Assembly: GCF_021556615.1 (NCBI RefSeq)
Contig: NZ_JAKGGD010000007.1
Coordinates: forward strand, 124,001 to 188,000
Length of the DNA stretch: 64,000 nucleotides
Direction: 5' to 3'
From: Paracoccus salsus
GTDB lineage: Bacteria > Pseudomonadota > Alphaproteobacteria > Rhodobacterales > Rhodobacteraceae
Position 1 is the first letter of the stretch. The number at the start of each line of letters is the position of its first letter. The notes beneath the pieces were generated by a model. It was given only the letters and a program-made list of their open reading frames with translations. It was not told the origin of the DNA and made no database searches. Below are positions 25,789 through 32,764 of this stretch, piece after piece. The position numbers and the translations under genes are program-made.

Positions 25789-26319
25789 ATGGTACCGGGA
25801 CTTGAGGTGAAATTCGCGGGCGGGGCTCCGACCCTGTCGGACGGGCATGTGATCGAAGGCTATGCCAGCATCTTCGGAATGACCGATCAGGGCGGCGACG
25901 CCGTGCTGCCGGGGGCGTTCTCCGCCAGCCTGAACAGGTTGGCCGGCAAGGGCGACAAGGTGCGGATGCTGTGGCAGCACGACCCGACCCGGCCGATCGG
26001 GGTCTGGGACGAAATCCGCGAGGACGAAAGGGGTCTCTGGGTCAAGGGGCGACTGCTGCCGGATGTTGCACAGGCGCGGGAAGCTGCGGTGCTGATCCGG
26101 GCCGGCGCGATCGACGGGCTTTCGATCGGCTATCGCACCATCCGCGCGCAACGTGACCAGAAGGGGCGCCGGGCCCTGGCCGAGGTCGAGCTGTGGGAGG
26201 TGTCTCTGGTCACCTTCCCGATGCTGCCCGAGGCGAAGGTCGGCCGAAAGGAATCCGAGGATCTGCGTGAGGTGGCCGCGTTGTTCAGCGCGGCGGCCGA
26301 GGCGCTGCGGCTGGAGTGA
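25789..26319 (+). CDS. GTA gene 4, HK97-type prohead protease
   Basis: 176 residues. The N-terminal IEGYASIFGMTDQGGDAVLPGAF and LWQHDPTRPIGVW (catalytic His), then IDGLSIGYRTI (catalytic Ser), and the ELWEVSLVTFPMLPEA end are textbook U35 protease features. It matures the capsid by removing the scaffold-like N-terminus of the capsid protein. AAAGGAGG lies before ATG 25789. A large perfect hairpin separates it from the capsid gene. Confidence 0.94.
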   Translation: MVPGLEVKFAGGAPTLSDGHVIEGYASIFGMTDQGGDAVLPGAFSASLNRLAGKGDKVRMLWQHDPTRPIGVWDEIREDERGLWVKGRLLPDVAQAREAAVLIRAGAIDGLSIGYRTIRAQRDQKGRRALAEVELWEVSLVTFPMLPEAKVGRKESEDLREVAALFSAAAEALRLE

Positions 26320-26326
26320 TCGGAAC

Positions 26327-26369
26327 GGGGCTTTTGCCCCGATCCGGGACGGGGTGGGGCAAAAGCCCC
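26327..26369. repeat. Perfect 14-bp inverted repeat between prohead protease and capsid genes
   Basis: GGGGCTTTTGCCCC (26327-26340) and its exact reverse complement (26356-26369) flank a 15-base loop. No T-run follows, so it is more likely an mRNA-stabilising or processing hairpin for the abundant capsid transcript than a terminator. Confidence 0.7.
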
Positions 26370-26454
26370 ACCCGACGAGACGGGACCGTGCCTGGTGGGG
26401 CGGTTCCGGCAACAGGGGCGGGTCGGCCCCGGACATCGCGATGAGGAGAAGACC

Positions 26455-27633
26455 ATGACCGAGGTGAAGGCCGCGGGCGGCGGGGACGCGCCCGCCGACG
26501 TCGGGGGCGTCGATCTAAAGGGGGCAATGTTTGGGTTCGTAAGCGAACTCAAGGGCTTCCGCCAAGACATTCAGAACAAGTTGCAAGCACAGGAAGAGCG
26601 TATGAACATGCTTGATCGCAAGACCGCCATCCGGGGCCGCGCGCCTCTGTCGACCACCGCCGAGACCGAGGTCCCGCACCAGAAGGCGTTCAACGCCTAT
26701 CTTCGCTGCGGCGACGATGACGGCCTGCGCGGCCTGGTGATCGAGGAGAAGGGCCTGACGGTCGCCAGCGACGGCGGGTTCCTGGCCGCGCCGCAGGTCG
26801 CCGAGACGGTGCAGAACGTGCTGCGCTCGGGCGCTTCGCTGCGCAAGCTGGCCAATGTCGTGGCGGTGGAATCGTCTGCCTACGAGGTGCTGGTCGACAA
26901 GGGCGATGTCGGGGCCGGCTGGGCCACCGAGACGGCGGCGACCGAAAGCGCTTCGGGCGGCATCGAGCGGATCTCGATCCCGGTCCACGAACTGTCGGCG
27001 ATGCCAAAGGCCAGCCAGCGCCTTCTGGACGACGCGGCCTTCGACGTGGAATCCTGGCTGGCCGAGCGGATTGCCGACAAGTTCGCCCGTTCGGAAGCGG
27101 CGGCCTTCATCAATGGCGACGGTCTGTCCAAGCCGCGCGGCATCCTGTCTTATCCGACCGCGCCGGTCGCAACGGCAGCGGACGGTGAGATCGGTGTCAT
27201 CACCAGCGGCGCACTGGGCGATTTCAGCCCCGAGGCACCGGCCGATGCCCTGATCGACCTGATCTATGCCCTGGGTGCGGAATATCGCGCCAACGCCAGC
27301 TTCGTGATGAACTCGAAGACGGCCGCGCGCGTGCGCAAGATGAAGGATGCCGAGGGACGTTTCCTGTGGGCTGATGCGCTTTCGGCCGGCCAGTCGGCGC
27401 AGCTGATGGGCTATCCGGTTCTGATCAGCGAGGACATGCCCGACATCGAGATGGAATCGCTGTCGATCGCCTTTGGCGATTTCCACGCCGCCTATACCAT
27501 CGTCGAGCGTCCCGATCTGCGCGTGCTGCGCGACCCGTTCAGCGCCAAGCCGCATGTGCTGTTCTATGCGACCAAGCGTGTCGGCGGCGGGATCACCGAC
27601 TTCCGTGCCCTGAAGCTGCTGCAGTTCGCCTGA
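26455..27633 (+). CDS. GTA gene 5, major capsid protein (HK97 fold)
   Basis: 392 residues. The N-terminal ~100 residues are a charged helical delta-domain (FRQDIQNKLQAQEERMNMLD) expected to be cut off by the gene 4 protease. The HK97 core follows: GGFLAAPQV, SASGGIERISIPVHELSAMPKASQRLLDDA, ARSEAAAFINGDGLSKPRGIL, FVMNSKTAARVRKMKDAEGRFLW, GYPVLISEDMPD and IAFGDFHAAYTIVERP. It forms the GTA head shell. Good ribosome site (GAGGAG) before ATG 26455. Hairpins flank it on both sides, suggesting segmental transcript stability that gives high expression. Confidence 0.95.
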   Translation: MTEVKAAGGGDAPADVGGVDLKGAMFGFVSELKGFRQDIQNKLQAQEERMNMLDRKTAIRGRAPLSTTAETEVPHQKAFNAYLRCGDDDGLRGLVIEEKGLTVASDGGFLAAPQVAETVQNVLRSGASLRKLANVVAVESSAYEVLVDKGDVGAGWATETAATESASGGIERISIPVHELSAMPKASQRLLDDAAFDVESWLAERIADKFARSEAAAFINGDGLSKPRGILSYPTAPVATAADGEIGVITSGALGDFSPEAPADALIDLIYALGAEYRANASFVMNSKTAARVRKMKDAEGRFLWADALSAGQSAQLMGYPVLISEDMPDIEMESLSIAFGDFHAAYTIVERPDLRVLRDPFSAKPHVLFYATKRVGGGITDFRALKLLQFA

Positions 27634-27655
27634 TCCTTCGCGGATCTGGCGAGGG

Positions 27656-27739
27656 AAAGGGGCGCGCACGGGTCGCTGGCCATACCGGCTTTGCAACTGT
27701 CCGCGCGCGCTGATGGCCGGCGCGCGGGCGTGCCCCTTT
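27656..27739 (+). promoter_or_regulatory. Two-tier hairpin after the capsid gene
   Basis: Outer stem AAAGGGGC (27656-27663) with GCCCCTTT (27732-27739); inner stem CGCTGGCCAT (27674-27683) with ATGGCCGGCG (27713-27722, one G-T pair). The right arm runs into TTTTT (27737-27741). It may act as a partial terminator or 3' stabiliser of the capsid message. Confidence 0.5.
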
Positions 27740-27825
27740 TTCCGCAACTGAGAACCAGGCGGGGCCAATGTGGGCCCCGCCGTCATGGAATGTTGAGGCG
27801 GACGGCAGCACGGGAGGTTCGCGAC

Positions 27826-28440
27826 ATGATGCTGATAGAGGAAACGGCGCCGGCGGTGGAGGCGCTGCCTGTCGCCGCGCTGCGAGAGCATTTGCGCCTT
27901 GGCTCGGGCTTCCAGATTGCCGAGGACAGTGCCGAAACGGCGGCGCTGACGGGATATCTGCGCGCTGCGATCGCCACCATTGAGGCCCGCACGGGTAAGG
28001 TGCTGCTGACGCGGCGCTTCCGGATGCAGCTGGATGACTGGCGCGACAGGCTGGGACAGCCCCTGCCGCTGGCACCGGTCATCTCGGTCCAGGGGATCGA
28101 GATCGATGACGGCTCCGGAACGGTCACGACCCTGCCGGCTGATGGCTGGCGGTTGCTGCCCGATGGCCAGCGCCCGATGATCCTGCCTACGGGGGTCATC
28201 CTGCCGAATGTGCCGCGCCGGGGCAGCGTGACGGTGACGTTCACCGCGGGCTTTGGCGCGGAATGGGCTGCGGTTCCAGCGGATCTGGCGCAGGCGGTCC
28301 TGATGCTGGCTGCGCGATACTATGAGGATCGCAGCTTCGAAGGGTCGAAAGGCGCGATGCCCTTCGGGGTCAGCGCGCTGATCGAACGCTGGCGACAGGT
28401 TCGCACGCTGGCCGGGCGTGGCAGCCGGGAGGCACGCTGA
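27826..28440 (+). CDS. GTA gene 6, head-tail adaptor (neck) protein
   Basis: 204 residues. Starts with EALPVAALREHLRLG, and a helical part (YLRAAIATIEARTGKVLLTRRF) and the PLPLAPVISVQGIEIDDG strand follow. This is the gp6-like connector family (head-tail adaptor that sits under the portal). GGGAGG precedes ATG 27826; a second ATG is 3 bases later. Its TGA overlaps the ATG of gene 7 (TGATG). Assigned by family features plus place in the GTA order. Confidence 0.85.
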   Translation: MMLIEETAPAVEALPVAALREHLRLGSGFQIAEDSAETAALTGYLRAAIATIEARTGKVLLTRRFRMQLDDWRDRLGQPLPLAPVISVQGIEIDDGSGTVTTLPADGWRLLPDGQRPMILPTGVILPNVPRRGSVTVTFTAGFGAEWAAVPADLAQAVLMLAARYYEDRSFEGSKGAMPFGVSALIERWRQVRTLAGRGSREAR

Positions 28441-28778
28441 TGGGCGCGCCGAGGCTGAATGTGCGACTGATGCTGGAAACGGCAGAGCGGCAGGACGATG
28501 GGATGGGCGGCCACAGCGTCGTCTGGCGACAGATCGGGACGCTGTGGGCCGAGATGGACGCCGGGGCTGGTCGCGAACGGTTCGCAGAGGTCGGCCCGCA
28601 AAGCGTGGTGTCCTGGCGGATCACCGTGCGCGGACAGCCGTCGGGTGATCCGCGGCGGCCCGCGGCCGGACAGCGATTGCGGCTTCAGGACCGGTTGTTC
28701 CGGATCGAAGCCGTCGCAGAACGCGATCCCGCGGGTCGGTGGCTGACCTGCTTTGCAAGAGAGGAGGACCAGGCATGA
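28440..28778 (+). CDS. GTA gene 7, head closure protein
   Basis: 112 residues, compact beta protein: LNVRLMLETAERQDDGMGG, WAEMDAG, SWRITVRG, LRLQDRLFRIEAVAERDPAGRWLTCFARE. This pattern is that of the SPP1 gp16/HK97 head closure family, forming the ring between adaptor and tail terminator. Overlaps its neighbours on both sides (ATG inside the stop of gene 6; its stop over the start of gene 8), so the neck genes are translated as one coupled set. Confidence 0.85.
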   Translation: MGAPRLNVRLMLETAERQDDGMGGHSVVWRQIGTLWAEMDAGAGRERFAEVGPQSVVSWRITVRGQPSGDPRRPAAGQRLRLQDRLFRIEAVAERDPAGRWLTCFAREEDQA

Positions 28779-29194
28779 CCTATGCAGCAGGCGTGGCGCT
28801 GCAAGGAGCGGTCTACCAGAACCTGCGCGCGGATGCTGCGCTGTCGGCACTGGTGGGCGACGCGATCTTCGACGCCATGCCGGTCGAGGCGCCGGCGGGC
28901 GTCTATGTCTCTCTGGGGCCGGAAGAGGTCAAGGATGCCGGCGACATGACAGCGCCCGGTTCGCAACATGATTTTGTCGTTTCGGTGCTGTCCGGGACGC
29001 ATGAAAGCGCAGGCTTTGCCGCAGTCAAGGCGGCAGCCGTTGCAGTCAGTCAGGCCCTCGAGAGCGGCGCGTTGGCGCTGGATCATGGGCATCTGGCTGG
29101 GATTTGGTTCCTGCGCGCGAAAGCGCGGAGGGTGGAAAACGGGGCAGCAAGGCGGGTCGACCTGACCTTCCGGGCCCGCATTGATCTGGGCTGA
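28775..29194 (+). CDS. GTA gene 8, tail terminator (DUF3168)
   Basis: 139 residues. LQGAVYQNLRADAALSALVGDAIFDAMPVEAPAGVYVSLGPEEVKDAG and the later HDFVVSVLSGTHESAGFAAVKAAAVAVSQAL are characteristic of DUF3168 tail terminator/completion proteins, which cap the tail tube at the head end. The ATG overlaps the stop of gene 7; the ribosome site is GAGGAGGACC. Clear phage-type neighbour order. Confidence 0.88.
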   Translation: MTYAAGVALQGAVYQNLRADAALSALVGDAIFDAMPVEAPAGVYVSLGPEEVKDAGDMTAPGSQHDFVVSVLSGTHESAGFAAVKAAAVAVSQALESGALALDHGHLAGIWFLRAKARRVENGAARRVDLTFRARIDLG

Positions 29195-29206
29195 GGAGAC
29201 GGACCC

Positions 29207-29620
29207 ATGGCGGTACAGAACGGACGCGATCTGCTGATCAAGATGGACATTACGGGCGACGGCGCCTTCGAGACGGTGGCCGGGTTGCGCGCCAGCCGCC
29301 TCTCGTTCAATGCCGAGACGGTGGATGTCACCAGCCTGGAAAGCGAAGGCGGCTGGCGCGAATTGCTGGGCGGCGCCGGGGTTCGCAGCGCCTCGATCTC
29401 GGGTTCGGGGGTGTTTCGCGATGCCGATACCGATGCGCGCGCGCGTCAGGCTTTCTTCGATGGCGAGGTTCCGCAGTTTCAAGTCGTGATCCCGGATTTC
29501 GGCACTGTCGAAGGTCCGTTTCAGATCAGCGCGCTGGAATATGCCGGCAGCTACAACGGCGAGGCAACCTACGAGTTGACCATGGCCTCGGCTGGTGCGC
29601 TGAGCTTTACGGCGCTGTGA
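29207..29620 (+). CDS. GTA gene 9, major tail protein
   Basis: 137 residues, phage major tail protein 2 type: NGRDLLIKMDITGDGAFETVAGLRASRLSFNAETVDVTSLES, the loop ELLGGAGVRSASISGSGVF, then RARQAFFDGEVPQFQVVIPDFGTVEGPFQI and EYAGSYNGEATYELTMASAGAL. It forms the tail tube. A ribosome site GGAG is 6 bases before ATG 29207. The stop overlaps the next start (TGATG). Confidence 0.93.
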   Translation: MAVQNGRDLLIKMDITGDGAFETVAGLRASRLSFNAETVDVTSLESEGGWRELLGGAGVRSASISGSGVFRDADTDARARQAFFDGEVPQFQVVIPDFGTVEGPFQISALEYAGSYNGEATYELTMASAGALSFTAL

Positions 29621-29934
29621 TGGTCAATCCGATGCGAGGCGAGGTCGAGGTCGTGCTGGATGGCCAGCCCCATGTGGCACGGCTGACGCTGGGTGCGCTG
29701 GCCGAACTCGAGCAGGCTCTGGGCGCCGACAGTCTCCTGGCGCTCGCGGAGCGCTTCGAGGCCGGTCGCTTTTCCAGCCGGGATGTCCTTGCGGTGGTGG
29801 TCGCGGGGCTTCACGGAGGCGGCTGGCAGGGTCGGGCCGAGGATCTTCTGGCGGTCGAAATCGACGGCGGACCCGTCGCCGTCGGACGACTGGCCGCCGA
29901 ACTGCTGGCGCGGGCATTCCGGATCTCGGCGTGA
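29620..29934 (+). CDS. GTA gene 10, tail assembly chaperone (TAC family)
   Basis: 104 residues: GEVEVVLDGQPHVARLTLGALAELEQALGADSLLALAERF, then SRDVLAVVVAGLHGGG. This is the GTA TAC-like (DUF3356) family, gpG-like chaperone that coats the tape measure protein. Start ATG 29620 overlaps the gene 9 stop; its end overlaps the GTG of the next gene. In lambda-like phages the second chaperone is made by frameshifting; here it is a separate overlapping gene. Confidence 0.85.
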   Translation: MVNPMRGEVEVVLDGQPHVARLTLGALAELEQALGADSLLALAERFEAGRFSSRDVLAVVVAGLHGGGWQGRAEDLLAVEIDGGPVAVGRLAAELLARAFRISA

Positions 29935-30161
29935 ACGGCGGCGGAAGACAGGCCGGGCTCGATTGGCCCGGCCTGATGCGGGCGGGCCTGCACGGGCTTG
30001 GGCTGCGGCCGGACCAATTCTGGACGCTTACACCGGCTGAACTGGCCCTGATGCTGGGGATCGAAGGCGAATCGCCGGCGATGACCCGAGGCCGGCTCGC
30101 CGAACTTGCGGCGCGTTTTCCCGATCAGGGAACTGCGCAGAGCGACAACGACGACAACTGA
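29931..30161 (+). CDS. GTA gene 10.1, second tail assembly protein
   Basis: 76 residues. LDWPGLMRAGLHGLGLRPDQFWTLTPAELALMLG is the signature of the small phage tail assembly chaperone family (DUF2376) conserved after gene 10 in Rhodobacterales GTAs. GTG start overlaps the TGA of gene 10. The Gln/Asp/Asn-rich tail (DQGTAQSDNDDN) is disordered. Likely works with gene 10 as a chaperone pair for the tape measure protein. Confidence 0.85.
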   Translation: MNGGGRQAGLDWPGLMRAGLHGLGLRPDQFWTLTPAELALMLGIEGESPAMTRGRLAELAARFPDQGTAQSDNDDN

Positions 30162-30179
30162 CAAGCGGGGGCCATCAAC

Positions 30180-30836
30180 ATGGCGAACAAGGACGGCTTC
30201 GGTTCCACGCTGGACCAGGTGGACGAGGGTTTCAGCCAGACAACCCGAATGACGGCAGAGTTCGAGGCCGAATTGGCCCGCCTGCGGCAGTCGATGGTCT
30301 TCACATCAAAGGAGGTGGGGACCCTGAGTTCGGGCATCGAGACCGGTCTGCGCCGGGCATTCGACGGGCTGATCTTCGACGGTCAAAAGCTTTCGGAGGC
30401 GCTGAAGGGAATTGGCCGGCAGATTGCAGACACGGTGTTCTCGATCGCGATGAAGCCGGTTGAAAGCGCGCTGGCAGGGTCGCTGGCGAACGGCGTCGGC
30501 GGAATATTGTCGGGCGCCTTGCCATTCGCAAACGGCGGTGCCTTTGTCCAGGGACGGGTGATGCCGTTCGCCAAGGGGGGCGTGGTCGCGGAGGCGACCC
30601 ATTTCCCGATGCGTGGGGCAACGGGACTGATGGGCGAGGCCGGTCCCGAGGCGATCATGCCCTTGCGGCGCGGTGCCGATGGACGGCTGGGCGTCGCGGC
30701 TCAGGCCGGCGGTGCGCGCGCTGTCCATGTCACGGTGAATGTCACGACTCCGGATGTCGCCGGGTTCCAGCGCAGCCAGTCCCAGATCGCCGCCCAGCTT
30801 GGTCGCGCGCTTTCGCGCGGCGACCGCAACCGCTGA
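30180..30836 (+). CDS. GTA gene 11, tape measure protein
   Basis: 218 residues, short as expected for the ~50 nm GTA tail. N-terminal helices (LDQVDEGFSQTTRMTAEFEAELARLRQSM) are followed by an amphipathic stretch and Gly-rich segments (ALAGSLANGVGGILSGALPFANGGAF, GLMGEAGPEAIMPLRRGADGRLGV). The GEAGPEAIMPL motif is diagnostic for phage tape measure C-termini. Defines tail length and is threaded in the tube lumen. Starts 18 bases after gene 10.1. Confidence 0.92.
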   Translation: MANKDGFGSTLDQVDEGFSQTTRMTAEFEAELARLRQSMVFTSKEVGTLSSGIETGLRRAFDGLIFDGQKLSEALKGIGRQIADTVFSIAMKPVESALAGSLANGVGGILSGALPFANGGAFVQGRVMPFAKGGVVAEATHFPMRGATGLMGEAGPEAIMPLRRGADGRLGVAAQAGGARAVHVTVNVTTPDVAGFQRSQSQIAAQLGRALSRGDRNR

Positions 30837-30852
30837 ACGCACGGAGGATATG

Positions 30853-31485
30853 ATGGCATTTCACGAGGTGAGGTTTCCCGCAAACCTGTCATTCGGATCG
30901 ATCGGCGGTCCCGAACGGCGCACCGAGATCGTGGCGCTGGCAAGCGGTTTCGAAGAGCGCAACACGCCCTGGGCACATGCACGGCGACGCTATGATGCCG
31001 GCATGGGCCTGCGATCGCTGGATGACCTTTCGGCCCTGGTCGCATTCTTCGAGGCAAGAGCCGGTCAGCTTCACGGGTTTCGCTGGAAGGATTGGTCGGA
31101 TTTCAAGAGCTGCATTCCCTCGCGGTCGCCCGCTTTCGAAGATCAGGAAATTGCGCGAGGCGACGGAAACACCGTCGAATTCCAGCTGACCAAGGCCTAT
31201 GCCTCGGGTCCGGCACGCTATCATCGCCCCTTGACCAAGCCGGTCATCGGCAGTGTTCGCGCGGGCGTCGGTGGGGTCGAAAGATTTCCTGGCGATGACT
31301 ACGAGGTTGATCATCTACGCGGGTTGGTGACCTTTCACGACGCGCCCGAGCCGGGAGCCCGGATTACTGCGGGCTATGAATTCGACGTTCCGGTGCGCTT
31401 TGACACAGACCGGATTTCTGTCTCGGTCGCTTCGTTCCAAGCAGGTGAAATGCCGCAGATTCCGGTGGTAGAGGTTCGGGTATGA
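30853..31485 (+). CDS. GTA gene 12, distal tail protein (DUF2460)
   Basis: 210 residues. FHEVRFPANLSFGSIGGPERRTEIVALASGFEERN and DDLSALVAFFEARAGQLHGFRWKDWSDF are typical of DUF2460. It forms the hexameric ring that joins tail tube and baseplate hub. The start at ATG 30853 gives GGAGG at 6 bases; the in-frame ATG at 30850 is too close to it. Overlaps gene 13 by ATGA (31482-31485). Confidence 0.92.
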   Translation: MAFHEVRFPANLSFGSIGGPERRTEIVALASGFEERNTPWAHARRRYDAGMGLRSLDDLSALVAFFEARAGQLHGFRWKDWSDFKSCIPSRSPAFEDQEIARGDGNTVEFQLTKAYASGPARYHRPLTKPVIGSVRAGVGGVERFPGDDYEVDHLRGLVTFHDAPEPGARITAGYEFDVPVRFDTDRISVSVASFQAGEMPQIPVVEVRV

Positions 31486-32315
31486 GCACGACAACGGTTT
31501 GCCGCGCCTGGTGGATCCGCCGTGGCGACGGGATGGTTCTGGGCTTCACCGATCATGATACAACGTTGAATTTCGACGGCGTCACCTTCCGTCCCGATCA
31601 CGGCATGAGCGCGCGCGCGCTGGTCCAGGGATCCGGGTTGTCGGTCGACAATTCCGAGGCAGAAGGCGCGCTGTCGCACGACGCGATCACCGAAAAGGAT
31701 CTGATGGCCGGGCGCTGGGATGGTGCCGAGTTGAAGATGTGGGAGGTGGACTGGCGTGATGGCGACAGGCGCAGGCTCGTCTTTGCCGGCAGCCTGGGCG
31801 AGATATCGCGATCGCGCGGAGCATTCCGCGCCGAGTTGCGCGGCCTGTCCGAACCGCTGAACTCACCCCAAGGACGTGTCTATCACCCGCGATGTTCAGC
31901 CCGTCTGGGTGACGCGGCCTGCAAGCTGAACCTGACCACGCCCGCGGTTCGTGCGGATGTGGCCATTCAGGGTTGCGAAGAGGGTGTGCTGTTTCGCTTT
32001 GCCGAGTTTCCTCCGTTCGAGAATGGCTGGTTCGAACGTGGCTCGCTGCTGATGCGCGGTGGCGGTGCCAAGGGCCTGCAAGGCGTTGTCAAGAACGATA
32101 CCGTTCTGCCCGGAGGTGGGCGCGAGATCGAGCTTTGGCAGGGTCTTGGCATTGTACCCACGGCCGGGGATCCGGTCAGGCTGACCGCCGGATGCGACAA
32201 GCGCGCCGAAACCTGCCGACAGAAGTTCGGGAATTTCGCGAATTTTCGAGGCTTTCCGCATCTGCCGACCGAGGACTGGTTGATGGCTCCGCGCGCCGGA
32301 GGCCGCAATGTCTGA
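31482..32315 (+). CDS. GTA gene 13, baseplate hub protein (DUF2163)
   Basis: 277 residues. It contains CRAWWIRRGDGMVLGFTDHD, the DUF2163 core and the C-terminal CDKRAETCRQKFGNFANFRGFPHLP. Cysteines at about 138, 147, 238 and 245 form two pairs; in the R. capsulatus GTA structure the hub protein is reported with an iron-sulfur cluster, so these are likely ligands. The hub closes the tail and holds the tail-tip protein. The last 8 bases overlap the start of gene 14. Confidence 0.92.
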   Translation: MSTTTVCRAWWIRRGDGMVLGFTDHDTTLNFDGVTFRPDHGMSARALVQGSGLSVDNSEAEGALSHDAITEKDLMAGRWDGAELKMWEVDWRDGDRRRLVFAGSLGEISRSRGAFRAELRGLSEPLNSPQGRVYHPRCSARLGDAACKLNLTTPAVRADVAIQGCEEGVLFRFAEFPPFENGWFERGSLLMRGGGAKGLQGVVKNDTVLPGGGREIELWQGLGIVPTAGDPVRLTAGCDKRAETCRQKFGNFANFRGFPHLPTEDWLMAPRAGGRNV

Positions 32316-32742
32316 GCCGGCGGTGGTTGTCGCCGCGGCGCGCGCATGGATAGGCACGCCGTATGTGCATCAGGCGAGCGTTCAGGGTGGAGGCGCCGAT
32401 TGTCTCGGCCTGATCCGCGGTGTTTGGCGGACCCTTCATGGCGACGAGCCGGAAACTGCGCCGCCTTACACGCCTGACTGGGGTGAGTTCGAGGCCAACG
32501 AATTGCTGTTGGAGGGGGCCACGCGACATCTGCTGTCTGTGGCGCGTGACAGCGAGCTGGGTCCGGGGCAGATATTGCTCTTCCGGATGCGCGCAGGTGC
32601 GATCGCCAAGCATCTGGGTATCGTCGTCGAGACCGGCGAGGCACCACGCTTTGTTCATGCATATTCTCATCACGGCGTGATCGAAAGTCCGCTGACCGCG
32701 CCTTGGCGCAGCCGGGTCGTTGCCCGGTTCCGCTTCCCATGA
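32308..32742 (+). CDS. GTA gene 14, NlpC/P60-type cell-wall peptidase
   Basis: 144 residues. The catalytic Cys is in GGGADCLGLIRG (~32), the His in AKHLGIV (~102), and a second His-rich end (VHAYSHHGVIES) completes the papain-like site. It is expected to cut peptide cross-links so the tail can pass the recipient wall. It is placed between hub and tail-tip genes, as in the R. capsulatus GTA. Starts within gene 13. All key residues are intact, supporting a working particle. Confidence 0.93.
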   Translation: MSEPAVVVAAARAWIGTPYVHQASVQGGGADCLGLIRGVWRTLHGDEPETAPPYTPDWGEFEANELLLEGATRHLLSVARDSELGPGQILLFRMRAGAIAKHLGIVVETGEAPRFVHAYSHHGVIESPLTAPWRSRVVARFRFP

Positions 32743-32764
32743 AGATCTGACGAAGGAGGTCGCG

